Shown here in pieces: positions 1-9,172 of a stretch of DNA of 64,000 nucleotides. The DNA comes from Brumimicrobium sp964585545. GTDB lineage: Bacteria > Bacteroidota > Bacteroidia > Flavobacteriales_D > Crocinitomicaceae. The translations under genes were made by a program, and so were the position numbers. Below the pieces are notes generated by a model. It did no database searches. It was not told the DNA's origin and worked only from the letters and a program-made list of their open reading frames with translations. The stretch is taken from positions 1 to 64,000 of the forward strand of contig CAZPDT010000012.1 in the NCBI GenBank assembly GCA_964585545.1, read 5' to 3'. Positions within the stretch are counted from its first letter, which is position 1. Each line of letters starts with the position of its first letter.

Positions 1-371
1 ATGCCGTTCTTGTTCATCAGTACCGACAATTGCAGTCTCGCTTCCTTCAGTTCTACCCTCACAGTTAACAACCTTGCGACTTGCTAAGGCTTCGAGGCGT
101 CACCCTCGCACCTAAGGGGTTTGCACCCTATGGACATTTATTCACGCAGCAGCTTGCTTTTCAAGAAGAAAATTTGCATTTTTTGAATTTTTCTTCTATC
201 TTGAAGCTGGTGCGCTTCCGCTCATGCGGGACGCACACCTGTCGTTTTGCGTCAGGCGGGTAAATCGCTTCGTTTCAGGGTTTTTAGTATATTTGAAAGT
301 TGGTACTTCGTTTCAAAATTCACGGTATAATCCGTCCGAACGCAAAGCGCCTATCTGTTAAAAAGAATAAA
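1..371. other. Non-coding leader region, no convincing gene
   Basis: No convincing gene is seen in the first 371 bases. Open frames here are short and have the low-complexity look of untranslated DNA. The stretch around 80-270 is visibly richer in G and C than the neighbouring genes. A ten-base word, CTTCGTTTCA, occurs twice near 268 and 307. It may be the decayed end of a gene or a repetitive intergenic element entering from the left edge. The only functional signal I can support is a -7 box near 288. Confidence 0.4.
288..295 (+). promoter_or_regulatory. Candidate Bacteroidota -7 box before the beta-barrel gene
   Basis: TATATTTG matches the Bacteroidota sigma-ABfr -7 consensus TAnnTTTG and lies about 76 bases before the ATG at 372. 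No TTG is found at the expected spacing upstream, so this is only a half-promoter match, and such 8-mers are frequent in AT-rich DNA. Confidence 0.3.
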
Positions 372-1031
372 ATGCAAAAAATAATTACTGTAATAGCAAT
401 TGTAATTTCATTCACTGCCTACGGACAAAACCATTTTATTGGAATTCAAGGTGGGATATGTTGGACAAACGCTAGCTTAACCAATTTTAAGAATAATGAC
501 ACTCGAACAGGATTTCACAGTGGCCTGACTTATCAATATTATCTTAATAAAAGATTCAATTTGGGAATTGACATTTTGTACTTCCAAAAAGGATTTACAA
601 ATGATGTAATATTTACAGACCAACTTGGAAATCCCACAGGAGAAAAAGCAACAAGTAGATTCAACTATGACTATTTATCTATACCATTAAAAGGAGGAAT
701 AGTCGTAGGGAACAAATTTTCAGGATTTGCAAACCTGGGAATCGTTCCTTCATTTTTAATTGATGCTACAACCAAACATTCAGCAATAGAAGGTTTTACA
801 GAAGAAACGTCGAGCAACATAACCAACAAGGTAACAAAATTCGATGTAGGCGGGTTGATTGAAATTGGGGCAAAATATAAGGTTACAGCAAACTTCGTAT
901 TATCGGCATCATTTGGTTTCCAGCACAGCTTTACCAGTATTACAAATGACAATTATTTTTCAAACGCTAAAATTCGTCACTATGGAATGATTGTCTCAAT
1001 CGGATTAAAATATGCATTGAAGAAAAAATAA
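372..1031 (+). CDS. Outer-membrane beta-barrel protein (PorT-like family)
   Basis: The product is a 219-residue exported protein. Starting at the ATG at 372 gives a typical Sec signal peptide (MQKIITVIAIVISFTAYG, then Q) straight away. An upstream in-frame start at 300 would put 24 basic residues before it and is rejected. The mature part is a run of alternating hydrophobic and polar short strands with aromatic girdles (for example LGIDILYFQKGF and KFDVGGLIEIGAKYKV) and ends in a strand. This is the layout of small Bacteroidota outer-membrane barrels (PF13568-like), often annotated PorT family. The function is unknown; such barrels may be structural or T9SS-associated. The gene stands alone, with 300-base flanks. 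Confidence 0.7.
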   Translation: MQKIITVIAIVISFTAYGQNHFIGIQGGICWTNASLTNFKNNDTRTGFHSGLTYQYYLNKRFNLGIDILYFQKGFTNDVIFTDQLGNPTGEKATSRFNYDYLSIPLKGGIVVGNKFSGFANLGIVPSFLIDATTKHSAIEGFTEETSSNITNKVTKFDVGGLIEIGAKYKVTANFVLSASFGFQHSFTSITNDNYFSNAKIRHYGMIVSIGLKYALKKK

Positions 1032-1352
1032 AAGTCCATTTTAAACCTATCTCAATACGAATTTTCTGCTCTCTAAGATTGGTGAACCGAGCTTGTGAGC
1101 TCAACACGATATAGTGAGCCTGCCGAACTGCAGTTAATCATTCGGGATTATGAAAGTAAATTAAAAGGCAGATTTAAGACTCCTGCAATTTTCCATGATC
1201 TCCATTTCAATTTGAGGCAATACATAAAAACCCAAAAAAAACACCTTATCCTGAATTATTTCTTATATTTATTCTATTATTGAACACAAATGAAACTGGA
1301 CGTGTCGTTGTTTTATATAAAATAACGACGCAACTGTTTAAAACACAACTTT
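1032..1352. other. Intergenic region with a 26-bp palindrome
   Basis: No gene is supported in these 321 bases. The only structure I see is the palindrome at 1304-1329 just before the next gene (listed separately) and a five-base-stem hairpin, GAGCT-TGTG-AGCTC, near 1090. Confidence 0.4.
1304..1329. repeat. 26-bp near-perfect palindrome upstream of the secreted hydrolase
   Basis: The half-site GTCGTTGTTTTAT is followed directly by its complement ATAAAATAACGAC. All 13 pairs match if one G-T wobble is allowed. It ends 23 bases before the ATG at 1353, inside the likely 5' leader or promoter. The symmetry without a loop suits a dimeric regulator operator better than a terminator. This is inference from position and symmetry only. 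Confidence 0.45.
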
Positions 1353-4190
1353 ATGAACAACAAAATAGACTCCGCACGTTTTCACTTTATACAATTTACT
1401 TCTTTCTTCTTTGTATTTCTTTTCCTGATCTCATTGCAATCCATTGGATGGAGTCAATCTACACCAAATGGAACAATAGATAATGTCAATGAATTAATGG
1501 AAATTGATACGGTTTATGTTCCAATGAGTGATGGTACTCTACTCGCTACAACAATTGCACTTCCTGTTTTCCAAGATTCTATTGTAACAAGCATTGATTT
1601 AGGGGGAAACAGTTTTAACATAAAACTTATACCGAAGGGAACACAATATGTTGTTTCTGATTCAGTAAATATCACAGCGAGCAGTTATGAGTTACCAATT
1701 ATCTTTACACGTACACCCTACAACAGAATGGGCAATGATGAAATTGGTTTTTTTCCTTTTTTAGGTTATACTTTTGCGATACAAGATATGAGAGGGCGGT
1801 ATGAAAGCGAAGGTGTTTATTTCCCTATGTATTCTGACAGTTGGAAGAAAGAACCCTATCATCCTTCGATTACTATTCCAATGGATCTTACCACTATTAG
1901 CGACCCAAATAACGCATTAAAGCACCATGATGGTAGTGAATCCATTCATTACCTTGCCAATAATGCAGTACGAATTGCAGACGTTAATTCTGATGGTAAT
2001 TTAGACACCATACAGTATTCTAATGGGATGATGGGAATGTTTGGCGCTTCTGCATTAGGCAACTCTCAATATCAAGCAATTTCTGATATGCCATTTACCG
2101 AAAGTAATCCTGTAAAATGTATATTGCCGATTGTGGCTACAAATGAACATTTTAACACCACATTATTTCACAATGGAGTGTATAGAAATTCCTTAGTTAA
2201 TGGTTGGATTACTGGACAGTTAATGGACTTGAATGATAGCTTAAATAGTGTGGATACTAGCCTCCAAAATAACATTCACACTTCTTCTGATTATGGATAT
2301 ACCAACAAAATGGTTTTAGCCAATGATTTAATTGATTGGTTTGTAAGTGAAAAATTTCCAACCTCCCCTTCCGGAGCTTATCCAACGTCATTGTTAAGAA
2401 AAGACCTTGATGCTTCGATGGCACCAATTGATAATCAAGGTCACTCTGATCCTAGTGGGGGAATTTCTCGGTATAAAAACATAAAGGTTCCTGCTTATCA
2501 CTTAACAGGTTGGTGGGACATTTTTATTAATGGTCAAGTCGAAACTTTTCGTAAAATACGGGAAGCTAGACCAGCATTACAACAACGGCTTGTAATCGGC
2601 CCTTGGACACACCAAACGATCGGCACCCAAGATGTTGGAGACGTTACCTATCCAAGCAATGTACTCGATATTCTAAAAGTTGATTTAGATATGGATCCCG
2701 ATGCCATTCTCAATGATCCCTCATTGATCAATAAGCTGTATGAATCTGAAATACTTGCTTGGTACAGGAAATACCTTGGAGGCGAACCTTATTTTATTAT
2801 TCCGGAATCTTCCGAGTGGCAGAATATTGGATCAAGTAAAATACGCATTCCTTCTGAAAATTATATCGTTCCCTATTATAAATTTCTCAATTACATTGCA
2901 AAAGAATCTACTCTGGCAGGGATTCCTGTAGAATTAAAAAACGGAAACGATACCACTGAATTCCTTATGGATGCTCCTCTGTTGGACAGTGCTTTAATTC
3001 AATTGTCTGGACCTTTATCTCCTCAAAGCACAGATGTATTCGACAACCAACATCCCATAAGTATGTACGTTTCAGGTCCAACTAATGACCCCTACAACTC
3101 CAATGTTGGAAATTACTGGCTTGCCGCAGATTCTTTGCCTTTTAAAAGAGGAATTACAGAGGAAGTTTATTACCTGCACAAAAACGGAACAATTAATGGC
3201 ACAGCTCCTACTCAAAATGAAGGAATATTGAGTTATGTTGCAGACCCCAACAATCCCGTTTCAACCATTGGTGGAAACAATATGATTGTTAAAACACCGG
3301 ACAATTTAAGAAAGTCCCAAGGTTCAATGGATTTAAACAACCCTAATTTTAAAACTTTAACAATGGACAGAAATGATGTTTTAGGGTTTGTTTCGTCGCC
3401 GTTAAGCGATACTTTAACATGCATAGGTTTTCCTAAAGCTGCAATTTATGCCAAGGGAAAAACAACAACTTACAGCACTCCAAAAACCAATTTTGATATT
3501 ATGGTTCGCATACTGGATGTCTATCCCGATGGAAGACAAATGTTAATTACCGAAGGGACAGTAAATGCGAAGTCTAGGGAATATGCTCAATCCATTTCAG
3601 TTGGAGACACTAATGAAAGTACAGTACTGACAAATATTGATAATGATACTTATTATTATTTTAAGTTTGATTTATTGCCAATGGGACACACTTTTGGTAA
3701 AGGTCATCAAATCAAGATTCTGTTGAGCAGCTCCAACTATCCAAAATACCAAAGCAATCCCCATGTTCCAACCAACGATGGAGAGTTTTTTAGATGGGCT
3801 CCTGGAGACACAAATACTTATACCTTCAATAGTCAAACTTTATCTGCTCAGGATGCTAAAATATCTTATAAGTTTTTTGATTTACACCCCAGTTACATCT
3901 CGCTTCCAAAGTTTAACGACTCTTATTTTGTAAACAATAAGGTTGAAATTAAGGCACTTCCAGAAATGCGTATTTACCCCAACCCTGCTAAAGAAGAAGT
4001 TCATGTTTTTTGGAACACTCCTGTAAAGGGAACACTTAATTTTTATGACATTAGAGGAATGCTTTTAACCTCAGAAAACATTTCACAAAACCAAAATCAA
4101 TATCAAATGAGCATCCAAAACTTATCGTCTGGAATCTACTTTATACGAATTCCTGAATTGGGGGTGACGAAGAAATTAATTGTAAAATAA
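1353..4190 (+). CDS. Secreted CocE/NonD (S15-type) hydrolase with T9SS sorting domain
   Basis: The 945-residue alpha/beta-hydrolase belongs to the CocE/X-Pro dipeptidyl-peptidase family, which contains acyl esterases and acylases or dipeptidyl peptidases. Residues 1-35 are a long signal peptide ending GWSQ. The family segment QDMRGRYESEG lies near residue 143. A catalytic triad can be read: Ser233 in GASALG, Asp389 in TGWWDIF and His420 in GPWTH. The middle and C-terminal parts (about 560-860) fit the PepX C-terminal jelly-roll domain. The last 75 residues (RIYPNPAKEE ... GIYFIRI ... KKLIVK) form a type IX secretion type A sorting domain, so the enzyme should be exported across both membranes. 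The insert between residues 45 and 110 is longer than in classical CocE. The substrate is unknown. It converges with the rfbB operon 34 bases downstream. Confidence 0.85.
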   Translation: MNNKIDSARFHFIQFTSFFFVFLFLISLQSIGWSQSTPNGTIDNVNELMEIDTVYVPMSDGTLLATTIALPVFQDSIVTSIDLGGNSFNIKLIPKGTQYVVSDSVNITASSYELPIIFTRTPYNRMGNDEIGFFPFLGYTFAIQDMRGRYESEGVYFPMYSDSWKKEPYHPSITIPMDLTTISDPNNALKHHDGSESIHYLANNAVRIADVNSDGNLDTIQYSNGMMGMFGASALGNSQYQAISDMPFTESNPVKCILPIVATNEHFNTTLFHNGVYRNSLVNGWITGQLMDLNDSLNSVDTSLQNNIHTSSDYGYTNKMVLANDLIDWFVSEKFPTSPSGAYPTSLLRKDLDASMAPIDNQGHSDPSGGISRYKNIKVPAYHLTGWWDIFINGQVETFRKIREARPALQQRLVIGPWTHQTIGTQDVGDVTYPSNVLDILKVDLDMDPDAILNDPSLINKLYESEILAWYRKYLGGEPYFIIPESSEWQNIGSSKIRIPSENYIVPYYKFLNYIAKESTLAGIPVELKNGNDTTEFLMDAPLLDSALIQLSGPLSPQSTDVFDNQHPISMYVSGPTNDPYNSNVGNYWLAADSLPFKRGITEEVYYLHKNGTINGTAPTQNEGILSYVADPNNPVSTIGGNNMIVKTPDNLRKSQGSMDLNNPNFKTLTMDRNDVLGFVSSPLSDTLTCIGFPKAAIYAKGKTTTYSTPKTNFDIMVRILDVYPDGRQMLITEGTVNAKSREYAQSISVGDTNESTVLTNIDNDTYYYFKFDLLPMGHTFGKGHQIKILLSSSNYPKYQSNPHVPTNDGEFFRWAPGDTNTYTFNSQTLSAQDAKISYKFFDLHPSYISLPKFNDSYFVNNKVEIKALPEMRIYPNPAKEEVHVFWNTPVKGTLNFYDIRGMLLTSENISQNQNQYQMSIQNLSSGIYFIRIPELGVTKKLIVK

Positions 4191-4224
4191 AAAAAATGGA
4201 AATGGAGAAAAAGTTGGCAAACAA

Positions 4225-5283
4225 CTATTGAGTGCCATACTGTTTTTTGTAATATGCTTTATAATCCCCTGAAACAACATTTCTCCACCATTTTTTATTG
4301 TTGAGGTACCATTTCACTGTCTTTTTTAATCCCTCAGTAAAGGTAATCGAAGGCTTCCAGCCCAGTTCTTGTTCAATTTTTGAAGCATCAATAGCGTATC
4401 TCCTATCGTGCCCTGCCCTGTCCTTTATAAATTTGATTTGCTGCTCCGTTTGTCCCGTCTTTCTTTCTAATTGCTCATCAATAATCATTGCCAAACGTTT
4501 CACCAAATCTATATTCGTCCATTCGTTCAATCCACCAATATTATAGGTCTCACCTTCACGTCCTTTGTGAAAAATTAAATCAATTGCCTTCGCATGATCC
4601 TCAACCCAAAGCCAATCTCTAACATTCATTCCATCTCCATAAATTGGAAGGTCTTTCCCTTCCACAGCATTGTGAATCATCAAAGGGATTAACTTCTCAG
4701 GAAATTGATGACTACCATAGTTATTTGAGCAATTAGAAATACGAATGTTCAATCCATAAGTATTGTGATAGGCACGCACAAAATGATCAGAACTGGCCTT
4801 TGATGCCGAATACGGACTTTTGGGGTCGTAACTTGTTGTCTCTTCAAACAAACCCTCTTCCCCAAGGCTCCCATATACCTCGTCGGTGGATACATGATGA
4901 AAAACATGTTCTTCTAAATTGCTCCATTTCTGTTTGCATAGATTCAAAAGATTTACCGTTCCGATAACATTGGTTTGGACAAACTCCATAGGACCAGAAA
5001 TGGAACGATCAACATGAGATTCTGCTGCCAAATGAATTACATCAGAAATGTGATGTGTAGAAAATACGTTATCTAAATCTTCAATATTGCAAATATCTCC
5101 TTTAAAAAAGGTGTAATTTTTACAGTCCTCTATATCTTTTAAATTTGCTAAATTTCCAGCATAGGTAAGGGCATCAAAATTAACAATATGGTATTCTGGA
5201 TACAGTTTTACCATTCTTCTTATTAGATGAGAACCTATAAATCCAGCACCCCCAGTAACAAGTATGTTTTTTTTAAATGTCAT
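4225..5283 (-). CDS. rfbB: dTDP-glucose 4,6-dehydratase
   Basis: The 352-residue extended SDR enzyme converts dTDP-glucose to dTDP-4-keto-6-deoxyglucose, the entry to rhamnose and other deoxysugars. The NAD-binding GGAGFIGSH is at residues 11-19, the RmlB hallmark Thr133-Asp134-Glu135 is in STDEVYG, and the catalytic Tyr158-x3-Lys162 is in YSASK. Length and motifs are typical throughout. It is the last gene of the minus-strand nucleotide-sugar operon and its ATG abuts the stop of the upstream dehydrogenase (one-base overlap at 5283). The usual partners rmlA, rmlC and rmlD are not in the window, so this copy either works with distant genes or feeds a different 6-deoxysugar. Confidence 0.93.
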   Translation of the reverse strand: MTFKKNILVTGGAGFIGSHLIRRMVKLYPEYHIVNFDALTYAGNLANLKDIEDCKNYTFFKGDICNIEDLDNVFSTHHISDVIHLAAESHVDRSISGPMEFVQTNVIGTVNLLNLCKQKWSNLEEHVFHHVSTDEVYGSLGEEGLFEETTSYDPKSPYSASKASSDHFVRAYHNTYGLNIRISNCSNNYGSHQFPEKLIPLMIHNAVEGKDLPIYGDGMNVRDWLWVEDHAKAIDLIFHKGREGETYNIGGLNEWTNIDLVKRLAMIIDEQLERKTGQTEQQIKFIKDRAGHDRRYAIDASKIEQELGWKPSITFTEGLKKTVKWYLNNKKWWRNVVSGDYKAYYKKQYGTQ

Positions 5284-6587
5284 TATAAACTCCAGTATTC
5301 TAAATCTTTTATTTTCCCCTTAAAAGTACCTTTTACATCAACAAAAACACCGTTTTCATCTTTTAAATAGGATTTGAAATCTTTTTCTTCTAAATTTAAA
5401 TATTCTTTGTGATTTACAGCAACGATAACCGCATCATAATCATTGCCAATATTTTCTGACAATCCAATTCCATACTCCTTTTCCAATTCTTTAGAAGAGG
5501 CATTGGGATCTGTTAAATCTACCTTTACAGAAAATGATTCCAGTTCATGAATAACATCAATGACCTTAGAGTTTCGCACATCACTAACGTTTTCTTTAAA
5601 TGTTGCGCCCATAACCAAAACCTTAGCTTGATGCATGCTTTTACCTTGTGCAATCATCAATTTAACTGTTTTCTTTCCGATATAGAAGCCCATATAATCG
5701 TTAATTGCTCGACCGCTATTAATGACTTCAGCATGGTATCCCGACTGTTTGGCTTTGTGCAATAGATAATAAGGATCAACCCCGATACAGTGTCCTCCTA
5801 CCAAGCCTGGTTTAAACTTCAAAAAGTTCCATTTTGTTTCTGCTGCCTCCAAGACATCATAGGTATTGATTCCGAGTCGATCAAAGATAATAGAAAGCTC
5901 ATTAATCAAAGAGATATTTACGTCCCGTTGTGTATTTTCTATAATCTTTGCCGCTTCTGCTACTTTAATTGAACTTGCATGATGGATACCTTTTTCGACC
6001 ACCTCACCATAAATTTTTGCAATTTCCTCTAAAGCTTGGTCATCAATACCCGAAACTACTTTAATTACATTTTTAAGTGTATGCACCTTATCTCCTGGAT
6101 TAATTCTTTCAGGAGAATAGCCCACTTTAAAGTCATTCCCAGCCTTCAATCCTGATACTTTTTCAAGAACAGGTATACAATCTTCTTCTGTACAGCCAGG
6201 ATAGACTGTCGACTCAAAAATAACGTAATCCTCTTTTTTCAGTACTTTTCCTACCGTTCTGGATGCACCAATCAAAGGTCTCAGGTCGGGCCGTTTTGAT
6301 TCATCAATTGGCGTGGGTACAGCAACGATAAACACCTTTGCCTTCTTAAGATTGTTAATGTCTGAAGTAAATTGAATAGAACATCCATCAAAATCTGATG
6401 CGTCAAGTTCATTGCTTGGATCAATATTATTTTTCAACAAATCAATCCGCTCATCATTAATATCAAAACCAATAACATTCATTTTTCGGGCAAATTCCAG
6501 TGCTATAGGCAAGCCTACGTAGCCCAAACCAATAACAACCAAGGTTGCTTCACCGTCAACTAATTTTTTATGAATTGATTTGCTCAT
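5283..6587 (-). CDS. UDP-N-acetylhexosamine 6-dehydrogenase (WbpA/TviB-like)
   Basis: The 434-residue NAD-dependent nucleotide-sugar dehydrogenase should oxidise C6 of a UDP-N-acetylhexosamine to the uronate. The N-terminal Rossmann motif GLGYVGLP covers residues 20-27, the conserved KxAExxKxxEN-like helix lies near 208-218, and the catalytic Cys267 is in GGHCIGVDPYYL. This sequence style is that of WbpA, WbpO and TviB rather than UDP-glucose dehydrogenases, whose signature is GFGGSCFPKD; the operon has one of those separately at 9169. Adjacent WbpB-, WbpD- and WbpE-like genes favour UDP-GlcNAc as substrate. The start at 6587 overlaps the upstream gene by 20 bases, indicating translational coupling. 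A later start would cut the Rossmann lead-in. Confidence 0.85.
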   Translation of the reverse strand: MSKSIHKKLVDGEATLVVIGLGYVGLPIALEFARKMNVIGFDINDERIDLLKNNIDPSNELDASDFDGCSIQFTSDINNLKKAKVFIVAVPTPIDESKRPDLRPLIGASRTVGKVLKKEDYVIFESTVYPGCTEEDCIPVLEKVSGLKAGNDFKVGYSPERINPGDKVHTLKNVIKVVSGIDDQALEEIAKIYGEVVEKGIHHASSIKVAEAAKIIENTQRDVNISLINELSIIFDRLGINTYDVLEAAETKWNFLKFKPGLVGGHCIGVDPYYLLHKAKQSGYHAEVINSGRAINDYMGFYIGKKTVKLMIAQGKSMHQAKVLVMGATFKENVSDVRNSKVIDVIHELESFSVKVDLTDPNASSKELEKEYGIGLSENIGNDYDAVIVAVNHKEYLNLEEKDFKSYLKDENGVFVDVKGTFKGKIKDLEYWSL

Positions 6588-7605
6588 CTCTTACTTTATA
6601 TATTCTTTCAATTATATCTACTACTTTTAGTCCTTCCAAAGCATTTGTTGTTGCGACATTTCTTCCCTTTATGGTATCTACCACGTTTTGAATAACAAAT
6701 TGATGGTTGGCAGCAGAGCCTTTGTATTCACCGTAATCATTCCCAGGATTTGTTGGTTTCAATTGGGGCATTTTATAATCTTCAATATTACAAACCTCTA
6801 CTTCGTTCATATATTGCCCACCTATTTTAACTGCACCTTTTTCACCAATAATGGTCAGAGAAGATTCTAAATTTTTACCCGCCACAGATGTAGAGTAATT
6901 CAAGGTTCCCATTCCTCCTTGCACAAAATCAAAGTTCACAAAGCCAGAATCTTCAAATTCTGTGGAATCTTGGTGTGTAAAATCGGCAAAACGCCCATTA
7001 ATATTTTCAATATCCCCAAATAGCCAATACATTATATCAATAAAATGAGAAAATTGAGTGAAAAGCGTTCCGCCGTCCAGGTCTTTTTTACCTTTCCATT
7101 CTCCATCCTTGTAATATCTAGCATCGCGGTTCCAATAACAATTAATTTGAACCATAAATATTTTGCCTAAAACCCCCTCATCAATAATTGATTTGATCCA
7201 TTTTGATGGAGGAGAATACCTGTTTTGCATTACACAAAATACGTGTTTTGACATCTGTAGCGATTTAAAAATCACTTTTTCACAACTATTTTTTGTCAAA
7301 CCCATCGGTTTTTCACAAAGAACATGCTTATTGTGTTCTAAGACTTTTAAACTTTGTTCGGCATGCAATCCATTGGGCGTACAAATACATGCAATATCAA
7401 AATCAATTTTTGAGTGAATTAATTCATCAATAGAATTAAAGAAAGGAACAGAAAACTTCTCTAAAGACAAGCTTTCCTTCGGTTTACTATCAATCAAGGC
7501 TACCAATTCTGCTTCTTTATTTCCTTCAATCATTGTTGCGTGCCGTTTTCCAATACGTCCTGTTCCAACAATAATAAATTTAATTTTTTCCTCCATAACA
7601 ATCAT
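6568..7605 (-). CDS. Gfo/Idh/MocA oxidoreductase, WbpB-like 3-dehydrogenase
   Basis: The 345-residue protein has an N-terminal Rossmann domain (GTGRIGKRHA, residues 15-24), the family signature CEKPMG at about 97-102, and a C-terminal beta-sheet substrate domain that includes GGTLFTQFSHFIDIMYWL. In the neighbouring context (WbpA-, WbpD- and WbpE-like genes) the likely reaction is oxidation of C3 of UDP-N-acetylglucosaminuronic acid to the 3-keto sugar, ready for transamination. The start at 7605 shares one base with the upstream stop (TAATG). An internal ATG three codons later is an equally good alternative. Specificity is inferred from neighbours, because the family is functionally broad. 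Confidence 0.8.
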   Translation of the reverse strand: MIVMEEKIKFIIVGTGRIGKRHATMIEGNKEAELVALIDSKPKESLSLEKFSVPFFNSIDELIHSKIDFDIACICTPNGLHAEQSLKVLEHNKHVLCEKPMGLTKNSCEKVIFKSLQMSKHVFCVMQNRYSPPSKWIKSIIDEGVLGKIFMVQINCYWNRDARYYKDGEWKGKKDLDGGTLFTQFSHFIDIMYWLFGDIENINGRFADFTHQDSTEFEDSGFVNFDFVQGGMGTLNYSTSVAGKNLESSLTIIGEKGAVKIGGQYMNEVEVCNIEDYKMPQLKPTNPGNDYGEYKGSAANHQFVIQNVVDTIKGRNVATTNALEGLKVVDIIERIYKVRDEQINS

Positions 7606-8174
7606 TACAGTTTAACAACTTCCCCAGCTTTCATCTCATAGATTTCTTTACTCTCCTTGCAAACAGCCTTCCCTTTCACATCAAAATTCAGTCGATGTCC
7701 ATATTCACTCACCCAACCTATTTGTTTTGCAGGATTTCCAACAACCAATGCATAGGGAGGAACATCTTTCGTAATTACTGCCCCAGCACCAACCATCGCA
7801 AATTCTCCAATAGTGTTCCCACATACAATGGTTGCATTTGCACCTATTGTTGCGCCTTTCTTAACTAAGGTTTTTTGATATTCATCCCTTCTAACAATTG
7901 CACTTCTAGGGTTGATAACATTTGTAAATACCATAGATGGACCTAAAAACACATCGTCCTCACAGGTTACGCCTGTATAAATCGATACATTGTTTTGAAC
8001 TTTAACATTATTGCCCAAAACAGTATCTGGTGAAACAACTACATTTTGACCAATATTGCATTTTTTACCAATACGACTATTGGTCATTATATGAGAGAAA
8101 TGCCAAATCTTAGTTTCTTCTCCAATAGAGCAACCTTCATCAATAACAGCAGTAGAATGTGCAAAAAAGTCCAT
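7605..8174 (-). CDS. UDP-sugar N-acetyltransferase, left-handed beta-helix (WbpD-like)
   Basis: The 189-residue acetyl-CoA-dependent acetyltransferase is built on hexapeptide repeats: about ten imperfect [LIV]-G-x4 turns from residue 10 to 130, such as IGKKCNIGQNVVV and VFLGPSMVF. A conserved GNPAKQIGW tail follows. In the WbpD/WlbB family this protein acetylates the 3-amino group of UDP-GlcNAc3NA-type uronates. The segment IWHFSHI near residue 22 carries the His expected near the active site in this group. It lies 2 bases from the upstream decarboxylase gene and overlaps the downstream dehydrogenase start by one base. It completes the A-B-E-D set in this operon; only a C2 epimerase (WbpI) is missing here. 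Confidence 0.82.
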   Translation of the reverse strand: MDFFAHSTAVIDEGCSIGEETKIWHFSHIMTNSRIGKKCNIGQNVVVSPDTVLGNNVKVQNNVSIYTGVTCEDDVFLGPSMVFTNVINPRSAIVRRDEYQKTLVKKGATIGANATIVCGNTIGEFAMVGAGAVITKDVPPYALVVGNPAKQIGWVSEYGHRLNFDVKGKAVCKESKEIYEMKAGEVVKL

Positions 8175-8176
8175 AT

Positions 8177-9172
8177 CTAGTTTATATAATTTTGAAAATT
8201 ATTATGGTCTTTTTCATAAAGCTCTTCTTGAGACAATCCTTTAAAGTAGGCATAAGTTCTTTTTAAACCTTCCTTTCGATTGATTTTTGGTGTCCAATCT
8301 AAAATTGCCTTTGCTTTTGAAATATCGGGTTGTCTTTGCTTTGGATCGTTGACAGGAAGATCTTTAAAAACTATTTTTTGTTTTGTTCCTGTTAATTGAA
8401 TGATTTCTTCTGCAAAGTCACGAATTGAAATTTCATCAGGATTTCCCAAGTTAACAGGTTCTGCATAATCAGAATGAAGCAAACGCACAATACCTTCAAT
8501 TAAATCATCTACATAGCAAAAGGAACGCGTTTGACTTCCATCACCAAAAACAGTTAAGTCTTCTCCACGAAGTGCCTGACCAATAAAAGCAGGCAAAACC
8601 CGTCCATCATTTAAACGCATTCTCGGTCCATAAGTATTAAAAATACGAACCATTCTTGTCTCGATTTTATGGTACCGATGATAGGCCATTGTCATTGCTT
8701 CTTGAAAACGTTTCGCTTCGTCATAAACACCTCTTGGCCCAATAGGATTTACATTTCCCCAATAACTTTCTACTTGCGGATGTATTTCCGGATCGCCGTA
8801 AACTTCTGACGTTGAGGCGATAAGCACCCTTGCATTTTTAACACGTGCCAATCCTAAACAGTTGTGAACCCCTAAAGAACCCACCTTAAGTGTTTGTATA
8901 GGAATTTTTAAGTAATCAATTGGGCTGGCAGGAGAGGCAAAATGAAGAATATAATCAAGTTGACCTGGCACATGAATAAACTTCGATACATCATTGTGAT
9001 AAAAATCAAAATTTTCATTAGGAAAAAGGTGTTCAATATTGGACAATCGACCTGTTATCATGTTATCCATTGCAATCACATGGTATCCATCCTCAACAAA
9101 TCTGTCACACAAGTGAGAGCCTAAAAAACCAGCTGCTCCAGTAATTAAAATTCTTTTTTTTGACATATTCAC
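8177..9172 (-). CDS. UDP-glucuronate decarboxylase (UDP-xylose synthase type)
   Basis: The 331-residue extended SDR enzyme should convert UDP-glucuronate to UDP-xylose. Visible are GAAGFLGSH (12-20), the STSEVYGDP segment (120-128), catalytic Tyr150-x3-Lys154 in VYDEAK, and the Uxs-typical stretches HFASPASPIDY and RIFNTYGPRM. The UDP-glucose dehydrogenase that makes its substrate is the next gene upstream. The frame opens with GTG at 9172, overlapping the upstream stop (GTGA), and an ATG follows two codons later at 9166. Either could be the start, and the ATG gives the usual MSKKRILITG opening. It could also make an intermediate of another pentose pathway, but Uxs is the best match. Confidence 0.87.
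   Translation of the reverse strand: MNMSKKRILITGAAGFLGSHLCDRFVEDGYHVIAMDNMITGRLSNIEHLFPNENFDFYHNDVSKFIHVPGQLDYILHFASPASPIDYLKIPIQTLKVGSLGVHNCLGLARVKNARVLIASTSEVYGDPEIHPQVESYWGNVNPIGPRGVYDEAKRFQEAMTMAYHRYHKIETRMVRIFNTYGPRMRLNDGRVLPAFIGQALRGEDLTVFGDGSQTRSFCYVDDLIEGIVRLLHSDYAEPVNLGNPDEISIRDFAEEIIQLTGTKQKIVFKDLPVNDPKQRQPDISKAKAILDWTPKINRKEGLKRTYAYFKGLSQEELYEKDHNNFQNYIN

Noticed and set aside
81..263. A 60-codon open frame near the left edge
   Set aside because: No start signal, domain or composition supports a protein; it is in a GC-richer untranslated stretch.
60..380. An integron attC-like site or cassette around the first gene
   Set aside because: Some GTTAA words are present but the paired R/L core sites do not match the attC consensus, and there is no integrase.
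1095..1483. Two short plus-strand open frames before and over the start of the secreted hydrolase
   Set aside because: They have no recognisable features, and the second is out of frame with the clear signal peptide starting at 1353.
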